This document shows positions 15,721-22,679 of a stretch of DNA of 23,688 bases, piece after piece. Position 1 is the first letter of the stretch. Each line of letters begins with the position of its first letter. The stretch spans positions 1-23,688 of the forward strand of contig CAMIVJ010000003.1 of assembly GCA_946401765.1 (NCBI GenBank), read 5' to 3'. Both the position numbers and the translations under genes were made by a program. Origin of the DNA: an uncultured bacterium. GTDB taxonomy: Bacteria; Verrucomicrobiota; Kiritimatiellia; RFP12; UBA1067. The notes under the pieces are model-generated. The model was not told the origin of the DNA. It saw only the letters and a list, made by a program, of their open reading frames with translations, and did no database searches.

Positions 15721-17340
15721 ATGAAGCGAACATTCACATTAATTTTCATTGCGGTGGCGGGTGCCGCTGCGGCGGTCACGTACAAGCGTCCGCTGGAGCG
15801 CGTGGCCTCGATGGACCCTCTGCGCTCCTCGGCGATATACGACTCCACGGCTATATCGCTGGCGTACGAGTCGCTTCTGGAGGTGGACTACTTTGCCCGC
15901 CCGTACAAGCTGCGCGCGAATCTCTGCGATCTTCCCGAGGTGTCGTCGAACGGACTCGAGTACGTGTTCACCATCCGTCCCGGCGCGGCGTTCCATCCCG
16001 ACAAGTGCTTCCCCGGCGGCAAGGGGCGCCCCGTCACGTCTGCGGACGTGGTGTATTCGCTCAACCGCCTTGCCGACAAGAAGAACGCGTCCAGCGGAAT
16101 GTGGACCATGGCGTCGGTGAAGAAGGTGGAGGCGCTTGACGACAGGCGCGTGAAGATAACGCTCAAGACGCCGCAGCATGTGTTCCCCTGGCTGATGTCG
16201 ATGACGTACACGGGTGTGGTGCCGCGCGAGGCCGTGGAGATGTACGGCACGCACTTCGGCGGCGTGGCCGTGGGGTCGGGTCCGTACCGCCTCGCCGAAT
16301 GGTGGCGCAACCACCGCATGCGCTTCGAGCGGGCTCCTGACTGGCATGGCTGGAAGGAGATCAAGACTAAGCCGTACGACGAGATAGAGTATCTGGTGAT
16401 AGACGATGCGTCCACAATGTGGCTGATGTTCCTCTCCAAGGAGGTGGACATGCTGCGCGGCATCGCGAGCGACAACTGGGACGCGGTGATCGGTCCCGAC
16501 GGGGACCTTGTGCCCGAGTTGCGCGAGAGGGGCGTGCGCCTCTATTCGCACGTGTCGATGGAGGTGGGCTACTTCGGCGTGAACATGAAGGATCCGGTGC
16601 TTGGTCCCAACAAGAAGCTGCGCCAGGCCCTAAACTGCGCGTTCGACTTCGACACATGGAACCGCTTCTGCAACAACCGGCTTCTGCCCAGCACTGGCCC
16701 TGTGCCGCCAGGAGTGGAAGGGCGCCTCGAGACCCCCTTCGCCTACAGCTACAACCTCGAGAAGGCTAAGCGCCTCATCGAGGAGGCCGGATACCCCGGC
16801 GGCATCGACCCCAAGACCGGGCGCAGGCTCGTCATATCCGTCTCGGCGGGACGCGCCAACCAGGAGGTGCGCGAGGAGATTGAGCTTGTGCAGAGCTTCT
16901 ACGGCAAGATCGGCATCAGGCTCGAGCCCCGCTACATGACCTGGGACGCGTTCCTGCAGGCCGTGAACGAAGGCCGCACCACGATGTTCATGATGGGCTG
17001 GGTGGGCGACTATCCCGACGCCGAGAACTTCCTGCAGCTCTTCCACACGAAGAACTGCTCGCCGGGCGCGAACCACGGCTGCTATTCGAACCCCGAGTTC
17101 GACGCGCTCTACGACAAGGCGATGGCCACCAACGACCCCGCCGAGCGCCTGGACTACTGGCGCAAGGCGCAGGAGATACTCCGCGAGGACTGCCCGTGGG
17201 TGTTCCTCAGCCATACGAAGCGCCATGCACTGGCGTGGGACCATGTGGGCAACTACATCCCCACCGACTTCCCCTACGGCATGGAGAAGCACTACTACGT
17301 GAGGGAAGGCGCGAAGGACAAGCCGGAGGCCAGACAATGA
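15721..17340 (+). CDS. ABC transporter solute-binding protein, family 5 (peptide/nickel type)
   Basis: This 539-residue protein belongs to SBP_bac_5 (OppA/DppA/NikA type), which catches peptides or similar solutes outside the inner membrane. It begins with a Sec signal peptide ending near AAAA (about residues 1-20) with no lipobox cysteine, so it is probably free in the periplasm. Family landmarks include VFTIRPGAAFHPD with RPVTSADVVYSLNR (about 79-120), VGSGPYRLAEW (near 180), and the C-terminal MFMMGWVGDYPDAENFL segment (near 422). The ATG at 15721 follows AAGGGGG. No permease or ATPase gene of the OppBCDF kind is in the window, so it is an orphan. Its stop overlaps the next gene, a PerM-like membrane protein, by 4 bases (ATGA). 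The family is clear, the ligand unknown. Confidence 0.9.
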   Translation: MKRTFTLIFIAVAGAAAAVTYKRPLERVASMDPLRSSAIYDSTAISLAYESLLEVDYFARPYKLRANLCDLPEVSSNGLEYVFTIRPGAAFHPDKCFPGGKGRPVTSADVVYSLNRLADKKNASSGMWTMASVKKVEALDDRRVKITLKTPQHVFPWLMSMTYTGVVPREAVEMYGTHFGGVAVGSGPYRLAEWWRNHRMRFERAPDWHGWKEIKTKPYDEIEYLVIDDASTMWLMFLSKEVDMLRGIASDNWDAVIGPDGDLVPELRERGVRLYSHVSMEVGYFGVNMKDPVLGPNKKLRQALNCAFDFDTWNRFCNNRLLPSTGPVPPGVEGRLETPFAYSYNLEKAKRLIEEAGYPGGIDPKTGRRLVISVSAGRANQEVREEIELVQSFYGKIGIRLEPRYMTWDAFLQAVNEGRTTMFMMGWVGDYPDAENFLQLFHTKNCSPGANHGCYSNPEFDALYDKAMATNDPAERLDYWRKAQEILREDCPWVFLSHTKRHALAWDHVGNYIPTDFPYGMEKHYYVREGAKDKPEARQ

Positions 17341-18479
17341 TCGACCTGTCGCCCTCGCAGAAGAAGACGGTTGCCGCAGGCGTGACGGTGCTCTCGTTCG
17401 CCGTTGTCATGGCGTTCGTCCTCATGGTGGGGTGGGTGCTGCTGAAGTTCATCCGCTTTGCCTCGCCCGCGCTCACGCCTGTGATAACTGGAATATTCCT
17501 CTCGCTGCTCTTCAAGCCGTACTACGAGTGGATCCGCGGCAAGGTGCACAATCCCACGGTCTCGCTGCTCGTGATGCTCATCACGGTGCTGCTGCCGATG
17601 GGGCTGCTGTGCTGGTTCGGCGGCGCCTTCGTGGTTGAGCAGGTGAGCCACCTCGTCAAGACCGCGCCCACCATCGTGGGGCGTCTCAGCGAATGGGTGA
17701 ACGTTCGCTTCCCCAATGCGCAGACTACGCTTTCCGGGCTTGGCGCGCAGCCTGACGACCTTGTGCTCATGTTCCTCGTGGATCCGGTGAAGTTCTCGCA
17801 GACCTGCCTCTCGACGTTCGGCCCCGAATACGGCGCCAACGCCGTCAAGGTTGGCGTGGGATTCCTCAAGTACCTCATGAGCCTGGGCTCTGCGCTCGTG
17901 GCGCTCATATTCTTCGCGTTCTTCCTCACGCGCCCGCCGATGAAGGGCAGCGACTACGTGCGCGAGATGCCGTTTCTGAAGGACGAGACGAAGAACTTCG
18001 TGGCGCGCCAGATCGACTCGTTCTTCGACATCCTCGTGAACTTCTTCCAGCGCCAGGTGCTAATCTGCCTCATCGAGGGCGTGATGTACGGCGTTGGATT
18101 CATGCTCGTGGGCCTGCCCTACGGTTTTGTGATAGGCTTCATGCTCGGCGTGTTGAACCTCGTGCCGCTGTTCGGCACGGTGACGTGCCTTCCCATCGCG
18201 CTGCCCATCGCCTACTTCGGCGACGGCGGAAGCGCGCTGAGGCTCATCGGAGTGCTGGCGGTGTGGCTCACCGGCCAGATACTCGACGGCTATCTCATCA
18301 CGCCGCGCATACAGGGCGAGAAGACTGGGCTTGGCTACGCGGGCGTGATCTTCAGCTTCTTCTTCTGGGGCGTCGTGTTCCACTCGATGCTCGGGCTGCT
18401 GCTGGCGATTCCGCTCTCCGCCTTCTGGGTGGTGCTGTGGCGCGCTCTCAAGCAGCGCTACATCAAGGGCGTGATCTGA
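17337..18479 (+). CDS. AI-2E/PerM family membrane protein
   Basis: This 380-residue integral membrane protein belongs to the AI-2E transporter (PerM/TqsA) family, thought to export small molecules or ions; roles range from autoinducer-2 release to Na+/H+ exchange. About seven or eight hydrophobic segments are seen: two near the N-terminus (about 12-60), one near 75-100, two in the middle (about 180-205 and 235-255), and a C-terminal group (260-375). The family signature is near the C-terminus: LDGYLITPRIQGEKTGL, followed by LGLLLAIPLSAFW. A soluble stretch (about 105-180) with the amphipathic segment before helix four is also typical. The frame is open upstream, but the ATG at 17337 overlaps the previous stop by 4 bases, so I take it as the start. 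Only one base separates its stop from the next gene. Substrate unknown. Confidence 0.9.
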   Translation: MIDLSPSQKKTVAAGVTVLSFAVVMAFVLMVGWVLLKFIRFASPALTPVITGIFLSLLFKPYYEWIRGKVHNPTVSLLVMLITVLLPMGLLCWFGGAFVVEQVSHLVKTAPTIVGRLSEWVNVRFPNAQTTLSGLGAQPDDLVLMFLVDPVKFSQTCLSTFGPEYGANAVKVGVGFLKYLMSLGSALVALIFFAFFLTRPPMKGSDYVREMPFLKDETKNFVARQIDSFFDILVNFFQRQVLICLIEGVMYGVGFMLVGLPYGFVIGFMLGVLNLVPLFGTVTCLPIALPIAYFGDGGSALRLIGVLAVWLTGQILDGYLITPRIQGEKTGLGYAGVIFSFFFWGVVFHSMLGLLLAIPLSAFWVVLWRALKQRYIKGVI

Positions 18480-18480
18480 G

Positions 18481-19329
18481 ATGGATGCCGCTCAGCGACT
18501 TGCCGGCGTGCGGCTGATCGTCGTGCACGGAGGGCTTGCGCACATGGACGACATCATGTCGTGCGCCATCGCGTACGCATTCGGCGTTCCGCACGACGCC
18601 CCGATAGAGCGCCGCAACCCCACGCCCGACGAACTTGACTCCGACAAGGTGCTCGTGATGGACGTTGGCGGCGTGCACGATCCGGCGCGCCTCGACTTCG
18701 ACCACCACCAGCGCGCCGCAACCGACGAACCCAAGTGCGCCTTTCGCCTTCTCGCGGAATGGCTTGGCGCCGATGCCGAGCTGCGCGCCCTCTGCCCATG
18801 GTACACCGCATGGAACTACATCGACGTATGCGGCACCGCGCGCACGGCAGCGATGTTCGGCGCGCCGGTCGAAGCCCTTGCCGGACTCGTCTCGAATCCC
18901 CTCTCGGACTGGGTGATTCGCCGTTTCGCCGACGACCCCACGCTTCGACGCAAGCTTTCTCTCACATTGTCGAAAGAGCTTGACCTCACGCGCCGCTGCT
19001 GGCGCTCGATGTGCCCGAAGATCGTCGAGCGCACGATCGCAGGCCTTCGCGTGGCCGATCTCACCGGCTGTCTTGCAGAGGAGGTCTCGCGCTGCTCCTC
19101 CGCATGGGCGCGCCAGCACCGTCCGGCCTGTCTGCTGATGCGGGTTAGCCGCGGAGACGGCTATTCGCTTCTCCGCTGGGCCGACGATCCTCGAATCGAC
19201 TTCTCGCGGTGCGCGGACAAGCCGTACACGCTATTCGCGCACCCGGGCGGATTCATACTCAAGACGCGCACGCTAGACGTGGACCTCGAGGAGGTGCTTT
19301 CGGACGCGCAGTCCGCCGCCAAAGTCTAG
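18481..19329 (+). CDS. MYG1-family DHH-type metal-dependent hydrolase
   Basis: This 282-residue protein matches the MYG1 (UPF0160) family, related to DHH phosphoesterases; the eukaryotic member is a nuclear and mitochondrial 3'-5' RNA exonuclease. Conserved metal-site motifs are seen in order: HGGLAHMDD (H16, H21, D23, D24), DVGG (D61), FDHHQ (D74, H75, H76) and WNYIDVCG (near 118). A Gly-rich C-terminal FAHPGGF (near 260) recalls the DHHA1-type substrate motif. The protein is cytoplasmic with no signal or membrane segment. It starts one base after the PerM stop, so it belongs to the same message. Bacterial members have been little studied, so the substrate (RNA, oligonucleotide or other phosphoester) is inference. 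The region ahead of its stop holds no other gene. Confidence 0.82.
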   Translation: MDAAQRLAGVRLIVVHGGLAHMDDIMSCAIAYAFGVPHDAPIERRNPTPDELDSDKVLVMDVGGVHDPARLDFDHHQRAATDEPKCAFRLLAEWLGADAELRALCPWYTAWNYIDVCGTARTAAMFGAPVEALAGLVSNPLSDWVIRRFADDPTLRRKLSLTLSKELDLTRRCWRSMCPKIVERTIAGLRVADLTGCLAEEVSRCSSAWARQHRPACLLMRVSRGDGYSLLRWADDPRIDFSRCADKPYTLFAHPGGFILKTRTLDVDLEEVLSDAQSAAKV

Positions 19330-19340
19330 CTGCCGTTTCG

Positions 19341-19374
19341 CCATTTTGACACAATGGACCAGTTTTGATATCAT
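19341..19374 (+). promoter_or_regulatory. Consensus sigma70 promoter for ahbC, with -35 in a small hairpin loop
   Basis: TTGACA (19346-19351), a 17-base spacer and TATCAT (19369-19374); start site expected near 19381, leaving a leader of about 4 bases before the ATG at 19385. CCATT (19341-19345) and AATGG (19353-19357) form a 5 bp inverted repeat that puts the -35 box in its loop, a possible repressor site. Confidence 0.75.
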
Positions 19375-19384
19375 ACTTGCTGAC

Positions 19385-20551
19385 ATGATTGGAATTTCAA
19401 AATTATATTTTGGCACGATTGAGGCGTCGGACGCCCTGCGCTACCAGAAGGGGGCGCATCGCCGTCCTGTGGTCGTATGGAACTGCACGCCAAGATGCAA
19501 TCTCGCCTGCTCCCACTGCTACGCCGCCCACGAGGGCGAGCAGCACGAACTTTCCACTGAGCAGGCATTGGGCGTTATCGACGATCTGGCGTCGTTCGGC
19601 GCGCCTGTGGTGCTTTTCTCCGGCGGCGAACCCTTCGCCCGCGCCGACATCCGCACTCTCGCCGCCCACGCGAAGGCAAATGGACTGCGCGTCACGTTCT
19701 CTACCAATGGCACGCTCATCGACGATGACTGCGCAGATTGGCTGCGTGATCTGGGCGTCGCCTACGTGGGCATTTCGATAGACGGCACAGAGGCTGTGCA
19801 CGACGCGTTCCGAAGGCGCCCTGGCGCATACGCGCTCTCCCTTGCGGCGATTCGCCGCCTGCGTGACCGCGGTGTGAAGGTGGGCCTGAGGGTGACGATG
19901 ACGCGCACGAACGTGGCGGCGATTCCCGCGATATTCGAGCTGATGCGCAGGGAGAAGGTGCCGCGCATCTGTCTGTACCACCTCGTCTACACGGGAAGGG
20001 GCAGGGAGATTGCGGCTACGGACCTCGACCATGCCGAGGCGAGGGCCGCATTGGAGACGATCATCGCGGAGACGAGGCGCTGCTTCGACTCCGGCTTCCC
20101 GGTGGAGGTGCTTACGGTGGACAACGCCTGCGACGGCGTGGCGCTCTACATGAAGATGGCGAAGGAAGGTCATCCGAACGCGGCGAAGGCGCTGGAGCTG
20201 CTGCGGCTCAACGGCGGCAACTCGTCGGGAGAGGGAATCGCTTGCATTTCCTGGGACGGTACGGTGTATCCCGACCAGTTCTGGCGGAATCGTCCGGTCG
20301 GAAACGTGCAGGAGAGGCCGTTCTCCGAGATATGGGGCAATCCGCCATCCGGCTCGCTGCTGGACCTTCTTCGCCACAAGAAGGAGCATGTGAAGGGACG
20401 CTGCCGCGCCTGCCGCTGGCTCGACATATGCGGCGGCAACTTCCGCGCGCGCGGCGAAGCGGTCACTGGCGACATGTGGGGCGAGGACCCCACTTGCTAT
20501 CTCACTGACGAGGAGATAGCGGAAGAGGGGGTGCGCGATGAAGACGCATGA
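19385..20551 (+). CDS. ahbC: AhbC-like radical SAM enzyme (12,18-didecarboxysiroheme deacetylase)
   Basis: AhbC removes the two acetate side chains of 12,18-didecarboxysiroheme to make Fe-coproporphyrin III in the siroheme-dependent heme pathway; NirJ of heme d1 synthesis is a close relative. The 388-residue protein starts MIGISKLYFGTIEASD, the typical AhbC opening. The radical SAM cluster is CNLACSHC (C38, C42, C45), then LFSGGEPF and STNGTLI. Family landmarks follow: YHLVYTGRG, EVLTVDN, GNSSGEGI, YPDQFW and a C-terminal cysteine set (GRCRACRWLDICGGN, then DPTCYL) that would hold a second cluster. It lacks the short insert found between the opening and the cluster in several AhbC proteins. 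I set the start at the ATG at 19385 because an upstream TTG overlaps the -35 box. It overlaps the exporter gene by 14 bases. No ahbA, ahbB, ahbD or sirohydrochlorin gene is in the window, so NirJ-like or other tetrapyrrole work is not excluded. Confidence 0.82.
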   Translation: MIGISKLYFGTIEASDALRYQKGAHRRPVVVWNCTPRCNLACSHCYAAHEGEQHELSTEQALGVIDDLASFGAPVVLFSGGEPFARADIRTLAAHAKANGLRVTFSTNGTLIDDDCADWLRDLGVAYVGISIDGTEAVHDAFRRRPGAYALSLAAIRRLRDRGVKVGLRVTMTRTNVAAIPAIFELMRREKVPRICLYHLVYTGRGREIAATDLDHAEARAALETIIAETRRCFDSGFPVEVLTVDNACDGVALYMKMAKEGHPNAAKALELLRLNGGNSSGEGIACISWDGTVYPDQFWRNRPVGNVQERPFSEIWGNPPSGSLLDLLRHKKEHVKGRCRACRWLDICGGNFRARGEAVTGDMWGEDPTCYLTDEEIAEEGVRDEDA

Positions 20552-22505
20552 ATACAAGCAGGAGTTCTTCGACAGGGAGTATTCGGCCAAGGAGGCGTAC
20601 GGGAGACTGTGGGAGTTCGCCCGCAAGTACCGCGCGCGCATATTCTTCGGTCTAGTGTGCGGAATCCTCACGGCCAGCACGCTGCTTCCGTTCTTCAACG
20701 TCATCCAGCCGGCGCTCGACAAGGTGGGCGGCACGGCGCAGCAGGTTGAGCGGGCCGAGAAGAAGCCGGCTGATGGCGGGGCGGATGCGGCTGCGGAGAA
20801 GGCGCGCGATGAAGGCCGGGCCGATGCCGTCTCGAAGAGCGAGCGCAAGATCAAGAAGGAGTTCGGCAAGATACGCAAGTATGCCGAGAAGCTGGGCTTC
20901 AAGCTGCAGGACGAGGACGAAGCCCTGGGCGCGCCGCTTCTCGTGGCGATTCTCGTTATCGTGCCACTTGCGGCGATTGCGCGATGCCTGTTCCTCTTCC
21001 TAAACAAATACTGCCTTTCATGGGCTGCGCTACATACGGTGCAGGACATCCGCTGCGCGATTCTGAGGCACATACAGGAGCAGTCCATGCAGTTCCACGG
21101 CCGCATAGACGTGGGTCAGCTGATGAGCCGCGCCACGAGCGACCCGCGACTCGTGCAGCACATCATCCAGCAGGTGCTGCAGGAGGTCGCCGAGGCGCCG
21201 TTCGAGATCGTGGTCTCCGTGGGATTCATCATCTGGAGCGCGGTGCAGAACGACATGCTGCCCACGCTCGTGCTGCTCGTCGTGGGTTTCCCGCTCTTCA
21301 TGTGCCCCGTGGTGCTGCTTTCCAGGCGCATCCGCAAGTGGGCCAAGAAGGCGCTCGAGCGCTTCTCGGTGGTGGGCTCGCGCATCCACGAGATACTCAC
21401 GTGCATACGGGTGGTGAAGGCGTACAACACCGAGGAGTTCGAGAACAGGAAGTACGAGCAGGCGAACAAGAGCATGCTCAAGGCGTCGCTCAGGGCCGTG
21501 AGGTGGAGCCTATTTGTGACGCCTGCCGTGGAGACTGTCGGCATCCTCCTGCTGTGCGCGTTCGTGACGTGGTGCTTCTTCGCGAAGATCAAGCTTTCGG
21601 TGATAGCGCCGATGCTTGCGCCGCTGCTGCTCATATACCGCCCCATCAAGCAGCTCTCCAAGCTGCAGGTGCAGCTAGAGCAGTGCAGGGCCGCGCTCGC
21701 GCGCCTCTTCTCGATTCTCGACGTGCGCATGGAGCTGCCGGAGAAGGCGGACGCCGCGCCGAAGACGACGTTCGACGACAGAATCCGCTTCGAAGACGTC
21801 TCGTTCCGCTACGACACTGCAGATCGCGACGCCGTCTCGCACGCTACCTTCGACATCCCGCGCGGCAAGGTGGTGGCGGTTGTAGGCGGCACCGGAAGCG
21901 GAAAATCGACTACGAGCGGACTGCTTGCGCGTTTCTACGATCCGTACTCGGGGCGCATCACGATGGACGGCGTAGACCTTCGCGACATGCGCGTGGCGGA
22001 TCTCCGCTCGCTCGTCGGCAGCGTGATGCAGGAGACTCTGCTCTTCAACGACACGATCGAGGAGAACATCAAGTACGGCACACCCTCCGCCACGCACGAG
22101 CAGGTGGTTGCCGCCGCCAAGATGGCCAACGCCCACGAGTTCATAATGTCCCAGCCCGAAGGCTATTCCCGCAACGTAGGCGAGAAGGGCTTTGCGCTCT
22201 CCGGCGGCGAACGTCAGCGAATCGCCATCGCGCGCGCCATCCTGCGCAATCCGCCCATTCTCATCCTCGATGAGGCCACGAGCGCGCTCGACACCGTGAC
22301 CGAGCGCCTCGTGCAGAACGCCATCGAGAACCTGATGAAGGACCGCACCACCTTCGCCATCGCCCATCGCCTCTCCACAATCCGCAACGCCGACCTCATC
22401 CTTGTGATGGACGAAGGCCGCATCGTGGAGCGCGGAACGCACGACGAGCTCTACGCGGCAAACGGTCCCTACCGCCGCCTCTGCGACATGCAGAAGACCG
22501 ACTAG
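20538..22505 (+). CDS. MsbA-type ABC exporter (fused permease and ATPase)
   Basis: This 655-residue half-transporter should work as a homodimer, exporting a lipid, lipopolysaccharide-like or other hydrophobic solute across the inner membrane. The membrane part has six helices; helix 1 is at about 34-56 and helix 2 at about 132-153. Between them lies a very charged, Lys/Glu/Ala-rich insert (about 61-130) that would face the periplasm. The ATPase has Walker A GGTGSGKST (450-458), the signature LSGGERQR (from 554), Walker B ILILDEATSALD with D578 and E579, and the switch histidine H610. All catalytic residues are intact. Its ATG lies inside the end of ahbC (14-base overlap), so the two are translated from one message. 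The substrate is unknown; the linkage makes a heme or tetrapyrrole link possible, but this is inference. Confidence 0.93.
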   Translation: MKTHEYKQEFFDREYSAKEAYGRLWEFARKYRARIFFGLVCGILTASTLLPFFNVIQPALDKVGGTAQQVERAEKKPADGGADAAAEKARDEGRADAVSKSERKIKKEFGKIRKYAEKLGFKLQDEDEALGAPLLVAILVIVPLAAIARCLFLFLNKYCLSWAALHTVQDIRCAILRHIQEQSMQFHGRIDVGQLMSRATSDPRLVQHIIQQVLQEVAEAPFEIVVSVGFIIWSAVQNDMLPTLVLLVVGFPLFMCPVVLLSRRIRKWAKKALERFSVVGSRIHEILTCIRVVKAYNTEEFENRKYEQANKSMLKASLRAVRWSLFVTPAVETVGILLLCAFVTWCFFAKIKLSVIAPMLAPLLLIYRPIKQLSKLQVQLEQCRAALARLFSILDVRMELPEKADAAPKTTFDDRIRFEDVSFRYDTADRDAVSHATFDIPRGKVVAVVGGTGSGKSTTSGLLARFYDPYSGRITMDGVDLRDMRVADLRSLVGSVMQETLLFNDTIEENIKYGTPSATHEQVVAAAKMANAHEFIMSQPEGYSRNVGEKGFALSGGERQRIAIARAILRNPPILILDEATSALDTVTERLVQNAIENLMKDRTTFAIAHRLSTIRNADLILVMDEGRIVERGTHDELYAANGPYRRLCDMQKTD

Positions 22506-22679
22506 CATCTTAACCCATTGCCGTACGTTGCGCATGGCGTGCCGATGGAGTAGGAGTGGTGAGGTGACAGATTTTTTTGGTAAACTGTATGCCATGCGAC
22601 GACATAGTAAATTAGCTGACGGTTTTCATCACCTGATATGCCGGGTGGTTAATTGCGTCTTTTTAGGGAGGTGGTGAAG
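22506..22679. other. AT-richer gap between exporter and MBOAT genes with inverted repeats
   Basis: This 174 bp gap holds no gene. CGCATGGC (22531-22538) and GCCATGCG (22591-22598) are exact 8 bp reverse complements; a bulge and three more pairs can extend the stem. Between them lies a run of seven T (22572-22578). A second stem, ATCACCTG/CGGGTGGT (22628-22635 with 22642-22649, two G-U pairs), is followed by five T (22660-22664) and the MBOAT ribosome site AGGGAGGTGG (22665-22674). I could not fix a clear -35/-10 pair here. Confidence 0.45.

Noticed and set aside
17196..17336. Upstream extension of the PerM frame
   Set aside because: It lies within the binding-protein gene; the ATGA overlap at 17337 fits the other junctions.
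19385..22505. RiPP maturation and export cassette (radical SAM plus ABC exporter)
   Set aside because: No small precursor gene is seen near the pair, the exporter has no peptidase domain, and the radical SAM protein matches AhbC/NirJ far better than peptide maturases.
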